Source: Plantago major (taxonomy: Eukaryota > Streptophyta > Magnoliopsida > Lamiales > Plantaginaceae). From it: a stretch of DNA of 64,000 bases. Shown in pieces: positions 47,701 through 58,672 of this stretch. How positions within the stretch are numbered: position 1 is the first letter of the stretch; every line of letters starts with the position of its first letter. Below the pieces are notes generated by a model. It was given only the letters and a program-made list of their open reading frames with translations, made no database searches and was not told where the DNA came from. Location: assembly GCA_026545765.1 (NCBI GenBank), contig CM048844.1, forward strand, positions 22,452,237-22,516,236, given 5' to 3'. A program made the translations under genes and the position numbers.

Positions 47701-48360
47701 CCCCTCTGACATGACATTTCTATTCCATTTGACTCATTCACGACTGATGAATCTCAGTAAAACTTATAGCATCATTAGAATTTCAAGTAGAAATAATGAA
47801 AATCGTAAAAACATCTGGCGTTTAACTTGTTAGCTCTAAAGTCTAAAATACACCACAATTAAATATCAAACTGCAGATCCCTCAAATCAAAGTACCTATT
47901 CCTTGCATTTGGACCCCTCCCCGGGTTCTTTTTGTTGGTTGATAGTGCATGAGGATGGTAAATAAAACAATAAATAATCTGTGGAGCATAGGGTTGGCCC
48001 TCGAACCTATTTACCATCCTCAATCCAAAAAAACAAATCAAATAAAAAATTAAACAAACAAGAGGAAGAAAATATTTTAATGTTGAAATCGTTTTTATTC
48101 TATACTTCCCCCTATTCACCAAGCATATTAATTGCCCACTACTACTCTAATCATTAGAATCATAATCCATAAATCTCAAATGAACAAGCTGAGAGAGCGT
48201 TGACATCTAATTTATAGTGCTGTTTTTTGCACGTCTAACACAGTCTAATATACGTGCTGACCATGTATAGTATTAGCTTCAATTAAATGGCTATACTAAC
48301 ATTTCAAAGACAAACATAAAATGTGATTGCATGTCTACAAGTGGTGCTCATCACGTATCA
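44721..48360. other. Intergenic region, repeat scraps only
   Basis: 45013-45200 resembles one arm of the MULE at 58667-59882 (ttacatttacatcccctat, attagtcaac). 46640-46950 has gagcttgagc/gagctcaa words typical of decayed DNA transposons. 47510-47600 holds a weak Cassandra-like patch (gtaagaactcgaatgttaag). No gene seen. Confidence 0.45.
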
Positions 48361-48365
48361 GTTCA

Positions 48366-48375
48366 TCTATATATA
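48366..48375 (+). promoter_or_regulatory. Putative TATA box of the peroxidase gene
   Basis: tctatatata lies about 80 bases before the ATG, a normal spacing for a leader of about 50 bases. Position and sequence are the only support. Confidence 0.5.
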
Positions 48376-48453
48376 CTTGTAGAATTAAACCAACAGAATA
48401 CCCATCAATACTTCTTACATTACCCGGATCAAGAATCAGAAAGAAGCAAGAAA

Positions 48454-49597
48454 ATGAAGCAGTGCACTGCTATCGGCAACGGGTTGTCCGTTCTGCTTCT
48501 GCTGCTCACCGCGATAGTCACAGCAAGGGGAAGTGGGTACGAGTACGATGATGATCTGAGTTACTCGCACTACCATGGAAGCTGCCCTAATATGGAAAAG
48601 ATAGTCCATCACAAACTTCATAAATGGCTGAAGAATGATTCCACGCTTGCTCCTGCTCTCATGAGGCTTCATTTCCACGACTGCTCCGTCAGAGTACGCA
48701 CATTAACCTAGTTTTCACTGTACATAATAGATCCATTAGCACAAGCTACATTATCACAAAAGAACCCCACAAAGTCGAACATCATACACTACTTGTGGCA
48801 TCTGGTCTTATTATCCTTATCATTTGCTAACTTACATAGATGTATACTTGCAGGGATGTGATGCTTCAGTGCTGCTAAATCACAAAGGCAGCGAGAGATC
48901 AGCGAAAGCAAGCAAGTCCCTCAGAGGATTTGAGATTATTAACGACATCAAGGCGGAAATAGAAAAGCAATGCCCTAAGAAAGTTTCATGTGCCGACATT
49001 CTTACTGCAGCTGCTAGAGATGCTACTGTGGCAGTCGGAGGACCATACTGGATGGTGCCTTATGGAAGGAAAGATGGAAAAATCTCGATAGCAAAGGAGG
49101 CGGAATCCGTCCCCATGGGTCATGAGAGGATAACCGACTTAATTGAACTTTTCCAGTCCAAGGGACTCAATGTTCTCGATTTGGTGGCGCTCTCAGGTGC
49201 ACACACAATCGGAAGAAGCACTTGCGCTTCTGTGCAAGACAGGCTTTTCAACTACAAAGGCACCCATAAACCTGACCTGTCTATGAACAGCAAGTACCTT
49301 AACTTTCTGCGGAGAAAATGCAGGTGGGCATCTGAGTATGTGAACCTAGATGCTGTCACCCCTAAAAAGTTCGACGCCCAGTACTATAAGAACCTCCAGA
49401 ACAGAATGGGGATCCATTCCACGGATCAATTGCTACACTCGGACTCCAGAACTGGTCCTCTCGTATCTGCACTTGCTTCACAACCAGAAGTTTTCCACCA
49501 ACAATTTGCTGCTTCAATGGTTAAACTAGGCAATATTCAAGACATCTCGGATGAAGAAGGCGAAATTAGACTCAAATGTGACCGTGTCAATGCTTGA
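48454..49597 (+). CDS. Class III secretory peroxidase, peroxidase 7-like
   Basis: Exons 48454-48693 and 48854-49597 join in phase 0 (GTCAGA|GTACGC...TTGCAG|GGATGT), giving 327 residues. The start is placed at MKQCTAIGNG, which opens a signal peptide with hydrophobic core LSVLLLLLTAIVTA; a longer upstream frame would bury it. Heme-pocket motifs are present: distal RLHFHDC, structural VRGCDASVLL, VSCADILTAAARDATVAVGG, and the proximal histidine in LSGAHTIG. Cysteines of the usual disulfides are in place. HDCSV replaces the usual HDCFV. Most plant peroxidase genes have three introns; only the first remains, as I recall for some PRX7 relatives. It uses hydrogen peroxide to oxidise phenolics in the cell wall; the specific substrate is unknown. 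Similarity to Arabidopsis PER7 (RKCRWASE, LDAVTP, GEIR) is strong. Confidence 0.94.
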
Positions 49598-51003
49598 TTA
49601 TCTACAGTTACCAGCCCTAACTTAAAACACATCCAAGTCCAACATATTATCAGCAATCTCCATATGCATCCAAGATTTTCCCCTTCGGCCAATTTATTCC
49701 ATGTGGTTACTTTGTAGTAACCTGATGAAAAACTCTATATTGTATCTATTTCTTTGTTGTTTTGTATTTCATCGATATTGAAATTTCTGGGCTGACCAAC
49801 AGTTAACAAATTAACGTCTTCTAATGGTTTTTTAAGCTACTAAAAATTGATGAATGTTATAAGCGCAGGACAGATAGTTACAACATAGATTCAATGTCAG
49901 TTTTAGCTACCTTCCTCATGACCACCAACGCTACAGCTGCAGTAGTTCACTTTCAGCTTAGCAAAAAATTAGGCAACTCTATTCCACAAGGTTAAAATTG
50001 GCACTTAAACACAATTAAGAAAACCAAACATTCACGAGAACACTATCAATTTAATTAAAACAAGTCCCTAGCCTCTAAGTTAAGCAATTCATAAGCATAC
50101 TATACATACCCTCTCAAACATCAAAATTATATATTCTCCATGAGTTATGAACTTTCTTCAACGAGAATAAATATGTGCTACGAACATGAATTTGTGTAAC
50201 AACTAAATACTATCCAGATAACCCCAAGTAGGAAACAGTCTACGTTTCATTTTCGAAAACCCAAGGGAAGAACAAGAACCCCCGAACATTTTAGGCCTGG
50301 TCTTAATAAGACCCAAATACTAGAAACTAGGCTTAAATAGATCAAACACACACATTTCAGTAAGCTAAAGGAGAAATACCTTTCTACTGGGATTGTTCAC
50401 TGCCAAAAGGTCAGTGCGTTGCAAGGTCAAGTTACAAGGTCTTCAGGCGTTTAAATTTGGAACTAGCATGTATCTGATGCATTTCGTTACCAATAACTTC
50501 CAAAGTTTCAGATCGAGTTTCATTGCCTTCTCGAACAATCTTACACAATTTTATATAGGAGCACAGTAATTTATAGTCAATATTTAATAATGAATTTAAG
50601 AAGTAAGATGCATTCGCACAGAAGACTTGGCAAAACCAATGCAAGAATAGGATAGTCAACGGGACAAAAATAGTCAGTTTCAAAAATAAATTATGCAGTA
50701 ATCCATGACTGAACACAAGAGTTGAGGAAACCAATACAGCAAAGTACTGCAAGAATATAAGAATTTTCCACTGGGATTGGAATATGCAGCTTCAGCATTT
50801 ATTCTCATAAAAACACTCGGAAGAACACAATAGATAATGTGGTCGCATCACTGATTTCCTCATAAGCAAAACCACACACCGAGTTAAGTGCTAATCCATA
50901 AAGATTGACAACAAACATGTATGGGAAATACCAAAACACAAGCTGAGATAGAAGTCGAGTCCACAAAACGTGAGTTCCAAGATTTCCATATCCATGCAAA
51001 TTT
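49598..51003. other. Region between peroxidase and NDUFB4-like genes
   Basis: The two genes converge. Short minus-strand frames at 50432-50752 and 50805-51047 lack family features and may lie in the 3'UTR of the minus-strand gene. No further gene seen. Confidence 0.45.
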
Positions 51004-52231
51004 TTAATCTTCATCAGCATCTGCAGACAGAAGTGGAAGATATACATCAGACAGGTAAAAGTGAATAAGAAATAATGCGAAGCTAATACATAACATCCAC
51101 AGATATTTTAACAAAAAGAAACCAAAAGTTCTGGTTTTTAAAAAAACTAAAACTAACTGAAACAAAAGGCAAATAAAGAAGGGGCAATTCCAAGGAGAAC
51201 AACATGAAACACTAGAGTTTCTAGCATTAGATTCTAGATAGGCATGTAGCGTACAAATATTTCCCAAGGATTATTTGACACTGTCATACACCATATGCAC
51301 AAACCTAAAAAAGTCATCAATTGATAATAAATTTCATAGTTTCATATCCAAAGCAATCATAAATTTAAGCATGTGCGAGATTGTATATGGCCTGAAGAGA
51401 AGTGTCAACGCATCAGTGCACATGCCCCCGGTATTCCCAATAATAATTTGGGGACTGATTGGCATAGAACTAAAACATTGAGTTTCGTAAAAATTTAGGT
51501 GTTTTTAACTTATATGTGATCTTACAATTTCAGGGTCTTTCTCTAATTTTCTAATTTATTACCTAGTAATAGTCAAAATGAGGAATGTTGCTCGACTATT
51601 CTATTAGCGAGTTATGTCCTCTTCACACGAAGACGGAATAATAATCCTAATGTTATTTTTATGTTAAACAACTTATTGGGGCTCCTGCAGTCCGGCTACT
51701 GTTATACTATCACACACAATGAGGTTCCTAGTGCACGAATATGAGAGGAAGCAAAAATTGAATATATTCAACCAACAAAAACAAAATTCAATCAGTATAT
51801 ATAAACATCAAACACCAATTCGAGCCACTGAAAACACAACACCAACCCAAATGGTGATATCAGATGAGCATTAGTTAATTACCGAAGTAGCGGTTCTCAT
51901 TAGCCTGCCTGGCCTTGAGGAGCAATTTGTCGAGATCTTCCTTAGACTTAGCATCCCATTTGACCATCTGATTAGTAAACACAGCTCCCAATCCCATTGC
52001 CAGTAGATGCTCCCAAGGATCTGCATTTTCCATAGCGATTCAATTCAATTCCAATTACTGATTGGTGAGATAAAAATCAAATCTTTAATCTACAATAATT
52101 AATGAAATTAAGGAAAAATTGGGGTTTAGGGTTTGCTTACGGCGCATGTAAGGGAGCTTGCGAAGGGCGTTGGAGTACATCTGGGTACCCAATCCCAGTA
52201 CGGCTCCGATCATCGTCGCACTCAACGGCAT
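51004..52231 (-). CDS. Small complex I subunit-like protein (plant NDUFB4/B15 type)
   Basis: Exons 52231-52141, 52020-51883 and 51020-51004 splice in frame (ATGCGCC|GTAAGC, TTGCAG-type acceptors, TACTTCG|GTAATT) to 81 residues. The last exon contributes only 17 bases, ending DADED and stop. The protein opens MPLSATMIGAVLGLGTQMYS, continues NALRKLPYMRHPWEHLLAMG, has a hydrophobic GLGAVFTNQMV stretch, then a charged helix KSKEDLDKLLKARQANENRY. I recall nearly the same protein as Arabidopsis At2g31490, assigned to the membrane arm of mitochondrial NADH dehydrogenase as NDUFB4/B15. Coding status is secure from conserved splicing; the subunit name rests on memory. No cleavable presequence is evident, usual for such subunits. 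Confidence 0.85.
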
Positions 52232-52589
52232 CCTTCCGATTTCGTTGCAGTAGCTTAGTATTTCACGATTGATTCTTCTTCAGGCGAATGGAAATACTGA
52301 ATCTCCTTTTAATAAGACAGGTAAATACGACTTCTTGCAGTCTCCTAAATACAATTCTATTTTGAGTAACTTTTACAAGATACCTTCAATCTTTTGTATT
52401 CTATTTTTATTTTTTATTTTTTCTTTTTACCCATAAAAAGTAATTTATTTCGTTTCCGGTACCTTCTACTTAGGAAAATGCAATATTTATGAGGACTTTG
52501 GCTCTATTTATCACTAGTTTATCGCTTTGAGTTTATTTTTCAATTAAATATGTTAATATGTTACGTGTACGCATTACCGAAAGATAACC

Positions 52590-52884
52590 CTGCTCTACAC
52601 AATGGTACCACACTGGACGAAGTTATATGGCTGATTGAAGAGTGTAAGAAGAAGAATTGGAAAGCGAAAATCCTGAAAATTACCATTACTGAGGTTGTAT
52701 ATGCCATTTAGAGGATGAGTAATGATATGATTTCACCAAAGCCCGGTTGAATTTGCAAACGGCCAATTATGATATTCATATCATCATTGTTAGACGTCGA
52801 CTAGATAGAAAAATGGTGCCTTTGATTCCTAATCACAAGGGATCTTACTGTTAATGCTAGGTAGTTTTGGTTTGTTTTGGGTGT
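52590..52884 (+). pseudogene. LINE ORF2 C-terminal relic, interrupted by the Ty3 element
   Basis: In frame: TLDEVIWLIEECKKKNWKAK, then TEVVYAI, a TAG where the family has Trp, and RMSND. This fits the tail of plant LINE ORF2 after the zinc-finger RT region (W-x-I and TEAVYxIWxxRN). LINE-like 3' sequence resumes at 55117 (gtgtcctttattgctcttg) after the insertion. Confidence 0.5.
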
Positions 52885-52889
52885 CTTGG

Positions 52890-53222
52890 TGTAACAGCCC
52901 GAAAATTCATTTAACGAATTTAAGCGTTTTAGTACGAACCGGAGCGTGCCGGGACAGTGATCTTTACCAGAAGCGTCTTTACCATTTTCAGTTTCATGTA
53001 TTTAGAATTTTGTATCAAAGCTTTTATGATATTAAAGTTCTGCTGCATTATTTTACTAGTTCACGGTTTAGTATCAAGAATTTCATGTCAAGTCTTTTGA
53101 CGCGCAAAGCATATAGTAACGTTTTAAATTTTCATAATTCAAGATCATCGAATTTACAAGCTCACAAACTAGCGCGAGTCATATTTTTCTTAGTTCGTCT
53201 TTTTAAAATTCGGGGCGTTACA
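52890..53222 (+). repeat. 5' LTR of the TR-GAG element (333 bp)
   Basis: TG...CA termini with the target duplication on its left and the primer-binding site on its right. Confidence 0.93.
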
Positions 53223-53525
53223 ACTTGGTATCAGAGCCCGGCCAATCCAAAATCCATAAGGATGGACGGTTGGCCGGACTGAGCATTTTCTAACTTTAAA
53301 TTTTCAAAATTTCATATCATGCTAGCATTAAAGATTCACGTTGGGTAATGATCACTGGCCAAGCACCTCTCCACTTCGGTAAGTGTGTTATGATTATGTA
53401 TATCTTTGAATATGTGAACTTGCTATGCCATGGATGTGACTACGTTATGCTATATAAATATGAAGTTTGTCTACAACATGTTTTGTGTGTTAATTGTATG
53501 CCTGGTATTAATTGTATATAGCATC

Positions 53526-54542
53526 ATGAGCCGCAATAGAAATTCGAGAAACGATCAGGCCAGTGGTAGCAACGTGAATCCTGCAGGAAATCCGGTCACG
53601 ATGGAGTCTTTGGCTCAACTTCTGACGCTGGCTAGGGCCCCAGCAACTGCAAGGAACCAACTCATTGATTTTCTGAGGCTCAACCCACCGACTTTTGAGT
53701 TTTCAGTAGACCCTGCTGAAGCAGAAGACTGGGTGGCTGAGATGGAGAAGTTATTCGATGTGCAGGATTATACGAAGGATGAGAAGGTGCGGTTTGCTAC
53801 TTTTCACCTCAAGGGAAATGCCCTAGATTGGTGGAAGTGGACGAAAACCCGATACAAACAGGACGGAACTCCTTTTACTTGGGAAAGCTTTAAGGCGGAC
53901 TTTTACGCGAAGTATTTTCCACTCAGTGTTCGACGTCTTAAAGAGAACGAGTTTCTAAATCTAGTTCAGGCAAACATGACTGTTAGACAGTATGAGGCAA
54001 AGTTCAACAGCTTGTCTAGGTTTGCAGCTAGGTTTGTGGCCACTGATGAAGATCGAGCTACCAGGTTTCAAGTGGGCTTAAACCCGATTATTAAGGCGGG
54101 GGTTGCACCTTTCGAGTTGAAGGTTTATCGTGATCTAGTTGACAAAGCTCTAGTGGTTGAGGAGGTTCAGATTGAGGTCAGTAAAGTTTTGTATCGCCAA
54201 GCCCCTCAGCACCAGCGTCCCAGTCATGATGCTTTGGACCTGGGGCAAAGTGGTGAGAAGAAGAGAAAGGCACCTGAGGAACCTCGAGAGAATAGTGTCG
54301 TTGAGTTAGCTGCTTGTACTTCGTGTGGGAAGAGACACGGTGGTGAGTGCCTAAAGGGCAAGAGGGTATGCTACTATTGCAAGCAACCTGGACATACTAA
54401 GTATTTTTGTCCGTCTCTAACAACGCCAACAACTCCAGCTCATGTCTCAACAAAAAGCATTGTGCCGGCTCCTGTGGCCGTACCAGTTAGGAGTGTATCG
54501 ACTACACCAAAGAAGAACCCAACACAAGCAAGAGCCCCGTAA
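53526..54542 (+). CDS. Ty3/gypsy gag polyprotein
   Basis: A 338-residue open frame from the ATG at 53526 (MSRNRNSRNDQASGSNVNPA); an in-frame ATG at 53430 would add 32 hydrophobic residues and is less gag-like. The capsid domain of the retrotransposon gag family is clear: DPAEAEDWVAEMEKLFDVQD, FHLKGNALDWWKWTKT, FYAKYFPLSVRRLKENEF and MTVRQYEAKFNSLSRFA. A single CCHC zinc knuckle, CYYCKQPGHTKYFC, lies near the C-terminus, followed by a Thr/Pro/Val-rich tail and stop, where a full element would continue into protease. The frame is intact, consistent with a recent, possibly still mobilisable, non-autonomous element using pol enzymes in trans. This last point is inference. Confidence 0.9.
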   Translation: MSRNRNSRNDQASGSNVNPAGNPVTMESLAQLLTLARAPATARNQLIDFLRLNPPTFEFSVDPAEAEDWVAEMEKLFDVQDYTKDEKVRFATFHLKGNALDWWKWTKTRYKQDGTPFTWESFKADFYAKYFPLSVRRLKENEFLNLVQANMTVRQYEAKFNSLSRFAARFVATDEDRATRFQVGLNPIIKAGVAPFELKVYRDLVDKALVVEEVQIEVSKVLYRQAPQHQRPSHDALDLGQSGEKKRKAPEEPRENSVVELAACTSCGKRHGGECLKGKRVCYYCKQPGHTKYFCPSLTTPTTPAHVSTKSIVPAPVAVPVRSVSTTPKKNPTQARAP

Positions 54543-54779
54543 TGACGACGGTGGATGTTGAGCAACCTTCTCCCAGCGATAACGGTATAGATTTATTTCC
54601 CGCGTGTTCTTTTAGATTTCTCGTTTTGTGTTTCTTCCGTGAATATGTGTTTTATGTGCTTAGTCATGTCATTCATGCTCTCCATGCGCTTATATGAAGT
54701 ATATGCTTAGTTGTTTGTGTGGTTGCTGGTTACGGTTGAACAATTTCCGAGGACGAAAATTTTTAGAAGGTGGGTAGAT

Positions 54780-55111
54780 TGTAACAGCCCGAAAATTCAT
54801 TTGACGAATTTAAGCGTTTTACTACGAACCGGAGCGTGCCGGGGCAGTGATCTTTACCAGAAGCGTCTTTACCATTTTCAGTTTCATGTATTTAGAATTT
54901 TGTATCAAAGCTTTTATGATATTAAAGTTCTGCTGCATTATTTTACTAGTTCACGGTTTAGTATCAAGAATTTCATGTCAAGTCTTTTGACGCGCAAAGC
55001 GTATAGTAACGTTTTAAATTTTCATAATTCAAGTTCATCGAATTTACAAGCTCACGAACTAGCGCGAGTCATATTTTTCTTAGTTCGTCTTTTTAAATTC
55101 TGGGCGTTACA
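54780..55111 (+). repeat. 3' LTR of the TR-GAG element (332 bp)
   Basis: Near-identical to the 5' LTR; preceded by the polypurine tract and followed by cttgg. Confidence 0.93.
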
Positions 55112-55169
55112 CTTGGTGTCCTTTATTGCTCTTGTCTGGATCCTCTTTTTTAGGATAATTCTCTGTATA

Positions 55170-55541
55170 TTTGCAAACCCAAAACCAAAAGGCTAACTAT
55201 AAAGCAAACCCTTTTCGCGGAGATCTCAAATCGTCAAAATATTTTCAATAATTCAGAAAAAACATATCAAAATAAGAAAAGTAATTAAAAATTATTAAAT
55301 ATTACAAATACAATAAAAAATATTATTTTTTAAATTAATAAAAAAAACTAAAAAAATTATTGTGAGACACATGACTCACACGAAATACAAAACTCTACAT
55401 ACAGTCGATTACAATCAATTCTTACTCTACGGACATAACTCTACCAATAGTCGGAGCCGAAACCGAAATGGTGGAGGATTAGTCCGACTGGTAATGACGG
55501 CTAATTTGAAAAACATCAAATTCGCCAGTCAAAATCGGATG
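55170..55541 (+). repeat. Left arm of a ~375-bp long inverted repeat
   Basis: Starts tttgcaaaccc, contains ccttttcgcggagatc, cagtcgattacaatc and aatagtcggagccg, and ends near caaaatcggatgt. Its inverted partner is 60954-61333; the arms differ by many substitutions and small gaps. Confidence 0.85.
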
Positions 55542-55572
55542 TTTGGTAAATTAGATTAGTGTTTACTTACAT

Positions 55573-57692
55573 GGGTTTTTCTATTATTAGGTCGTCTTCG
55601 TACCGACCTGAACATAGGTTTTCGTTAGATGATCGCCACATGGCACTTAATTCAATCTGATCCATTAATTAGTTTTGGTTCGAAGTCATTTTGACTATAA
55701 TTTTTTGTACGACACATTATAAATTATTTTTTGGCTGGCGTTATTGCCAGAGCTATTTTTGTTGCTAACAGAGCAATCCTCACAAACTCCAAAGAAGCCT
55801 TACATGAGTTATTAAAATGAATCTCACACCCTTTGACTTAACTATGTACATATTAGTTAATTATAGCAATATAAAATTTATGATCTCATTGATTCTTTAA
55901 TTCTAAAAGTAATCTATTTCCTCATTTGGTACCACAACGTATCTATTCTCTTTTCTTCCTCCATAACTGAACCGATCCTAAAAGCTTAGAATTGGAACAA
56001 AAGCAATTGTGGTTTGCTGGAATATTCATCACGGTGGTACATACTACGTACCAACTCAAAGTGGATAAGAATTTGTAAGTTTCGTAACTTCTCCACTCAT
56101 GATTTACTTTAGTTGAATGTTAATGGTCATCATGCTATATTGTTAATCTCCTTTCAATTTATTTATGCAACCTGATATTCTCATTTGAAGTGGCAAAAAT
56201 TGTTGTCTTTCCTTTCTTCTTCTTTCACTTCATAGCTTGTTCTATGGGGACGGTGTGCAACTGTGCATCTATTTTGTTGTGTGTTATTCTCAATTTTTTT
56301 TTAAAAATGGAATCATACTTAACGGACTAATAGACTATAAATTAGGGCCCTCAAAAATTGAAGGTCATGTGCGCTCTGACGTCCCGCGTACCCCTGTAAT
56401 AGTCCGTGCAAAGATACCATAGCATTTACAACTTCACACTAATATTGTTTACATTGCATGAGTCATGCATTTTAAGGAAGTAGTTTCCATTCGTGGAAGA
56501 TTGATCCAGCAAGCCAAAATTAATGCTTGCTTCTGTTATGAACTTTTAGGATCGGTTCAGTAATGGAGGAAGAAAAGAGAATATACACGTTGTGGTACCA
56601 AATGAGAGAAATAGATTACTTCCAGAATTAAAGAATCAATGAGATCATAAATTTTATATTGTTATAATTAACTAATATGTACATAGTTAAAAGAAATTAA
56701 AGAGAGATTTTTTAATAACTCATGTAAGACTTTTTGTTTTTTTTTTTATTGTTCATAAAAAATAAAAATAGCCCTAATAACGCCAAATTTTATTTTTTTA
56801 ATAATTAAAAATCCACATAAAATATATGTTGACTATAATGCCCTTGAAGTACTATTAATCTTTTTAGAATAAATTGAGTAAATTATTTTAATTTTGTAAA
56901 ATTACATATTAATTCATAACAAATAAATAGATAACTAATACAAATTCATCATTAAACTAAACGTTAAAGTTTAGCTCATCAATGTTGCTGAACAACTATA
57001 AACCCTAATTAACAATCTTCTCTTCATCTCTTAGTTACGAGATTTCTCCGATTCATAACAAATAAATAGATAATTAATCAGTGAGAGACTCTCACGAATC
57101 TTTTTTGATGTACCTTCTCAAGCTCAGTTCTATTCTTGATCATTCTCCTCTTCTTCCTGATCAGAGGGAAATTTTCCTATTCTTTTCTTTCCTCCATGGC
57201 TAAATCTGTGAATGCTTGTTTGTTTATATGTCTGTATGTAGAAGTATCCCAAGCTCTTCTAGCATATGCATAATTTATTTCTCTCATTTATTTTCTTTCA
57301 TTTTGTTACTTCCCTTGAAAAAGGAAAAAATTATGAACCATAGATACAAAATTATAAATTATAAATAAACAAATCCACCTATAGCAGTGCAATTGAGGGA
57401 CTTGCTAGTGTGTTGCTCACCTAAAATAGAACCCAATTAGTATTTCCATTTCTCGACATAGAAGAGCAGAAAACGAAGAACAAAAAGGTGAAGAAGATTG
57501 AGATTGATGAAGACGGTGAAGGGGAGTGATTAATTCAATTTTTCGTATGTTTGACATAAGGGTATAGTGGTAAATTCATATTTTACTATTAAATGTAATT
57601 AGCATAATATAATTTGTAAGATCACCTAGTGATCATCTAACGGAGACCTGTGTTCAGGTCGGTATGAAGCCGGCCTAAGAATAGAAAAGCCC
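55573..57692. mobile_element. Mutator-like element (non-autonomous), 2120 bp
   Basis: A perfect 9-bp target duplication tacttacat (55564-55572, 57693-57701) flanks terminal inverted repeats GGGTTTTTCTATTATTAGG and, inward from the right, GGGCTTTTCTATTCTTAGG; similarity continues for about 70 bp (accgacctgaaca, cgttagatgatc). Nine-base duplications and GGG ends fit Mutator-like elements. No transposase frame. It contains its own inner palindrome (55799-56728) and a direct repeat of attcataacaaataaataga (56911 and 57052). Confidence 0.9.
55799..56728. repeat. Inner inverted repeat with ~187-bp arms
   Basis: The left arm 55799-55985 (cttacatgagttattaaaa to accgatcctaaaag) is reverse-complementary to 56543-56728; both include ttggtaccacaacg or its inverse. 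The 557-bp centre is non-coding. No flanking duplication was found. Confidence 0.8.
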
Positions 57693-57701
57693 TACTTACA
57701 T

Positions 57702-58270
57702 AGCTAAAGAAAAATAAGTTGCGCTTTGTCAGGTTTCAAACCCATGATCTAATGGATAAAATATTAGAGCCCAACCAACTAGGGTAGGAATCCTATTGTA
57801 ATTGGACTCTAGTCTGATTATTCTAGTTCACATATGATCTGCGAGATCATAGATGAACACACATGTTCTTCTCTTGCTTCCCATCATGACATCTTTCTTC
57901 ATGATTCTATTCTCCATAACCCTACTCACAAAATAGTTTAGTCTAGTTTGGATCAAGAATATCCTAGAGTTCTTTGGTAGAATGATTGCCCGTGGATATC
58001 AAGGTTGAGGAAAGTCGATCATGACGTACTGGATTCAATACTCGTACACGACGAACATATTCAAAGTACTTGACGAACAGATTCAAAGAAGAGCTTTAAG
58101 GTTTTAAAGCTGCTGTCTGAAAAGCTAGTGCGACAAGTAAGTATTAATTTGCTTGTTTTATGTTATATAATCATTGGATCAAGATTAATATGCGATAAAA
58201 TTTTTAAATTTCGCTGTGTTAACCTAGGGCTACTATTGCATATTTCCAACATAAGCCACATAAGTGCATA
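57702..58270. other. Stretch upstream of the F-box-associated frame
   Basis: No F-box or other coding motif in any frame; retroelement-like wording (tgttcttctcttgcttccc, gcccgtggatatcaagg) but no defined ends. Confidence 0.4.
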
Positions 58271-58672
58271 ATGGGATTCGACTTAGTTGAACAAGTGTTT
58301 CAGGTTGTCGACTTACCACAAGGAATTTCGATGGAGGCCTATCCACATCCACCAAAATTATCTACGTGGCTCGATGGAAAATCCCTAGCTGTATTTGCTC
58401 ACGATGATGTTCAGAGTACTTGGAGCATGTATGTACATCAGCAGTGTACTTGGGAGAAAAAATTTAGTCTTGTGCTGTACGGTTATGGTGATGTTCCTCA
58501 AAGATTGCTGAATTCTGGACAACTTGTGGCTACTCAGAGATCAAATAAATGTCCAAAGCTGGTTCTGATTTATTTTGATCAGAAAGAAGGCATCAAGTAT
58601 CAGGACTGTCATCTGGAGCGATTTGACTACGTAGATCATTACATTCCTAGCCTCGCTTTGCTTCATGGGTAA
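58271..58672 (+). pseudogene. F-box-associated (FBA) domain fragment
   Basis: A 133-codon frame beginning MGFDLVEQVFQVVDLPQGIS matches the C-terminal interaction domain of plant F-box proteins: the family pattern of phi-F-D-x-x-x-E-x-F-x-x-I-x-L-P, then LDGKSLAVFAHDDVQSTWSM and a Trp-x-Lys-x-phi-S-like WEKKFSLVLYG. No F-box lies upstream, so this cannot recruit SKP1 and is probably a gene fragment. Its last codons are altered by the MULE inserted at 58667: the frame now ends HG-stop, while reading across the excised site would end HS-stop. It sits between the arms of the 6.2-kb inverted repeat, which may have captured it. Confidence 0.7.

Larger units (their letters stand above)
52890..55111 (+). 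mobile_element. Gag-only Ty3/gypsy retrotransposon (TR-GAG type)
   Basis: 5' LTR 52890-53222 and 3' LTR 54780-55111, both TGTAACAGCCCG to GCGTTACA. Perfect 5-bp target duplication cttgg (52885-52889, 55112-55116). Primer site TGGTATCAGAGC at 53226-53237; purine-rich AGAAGGTGGGTAGAT just before the 3' LTR. Between them lies only gag; no protease, RT, RNase H or integrase. The 3' sequence ttccgaggacgaaaattttt is typical of chromovirus-like Ty3 elements. I count seven substitutions and one gap between LTRs, about 2 percent, so insertion is fairly recent. Confidence 0.93.

Noticed and set aside
53430..53525. Hydrophobic N-terminal extension of gag as a signal peptide
   Set aside because: The ATG at 53526 starts the typical gag sequence; the upstream residues are likely untranslated leader.
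55362..55559. 65-codon frame in the left inverted arm
   Set aside because: Not conserved in the right arm copy, and no motif.
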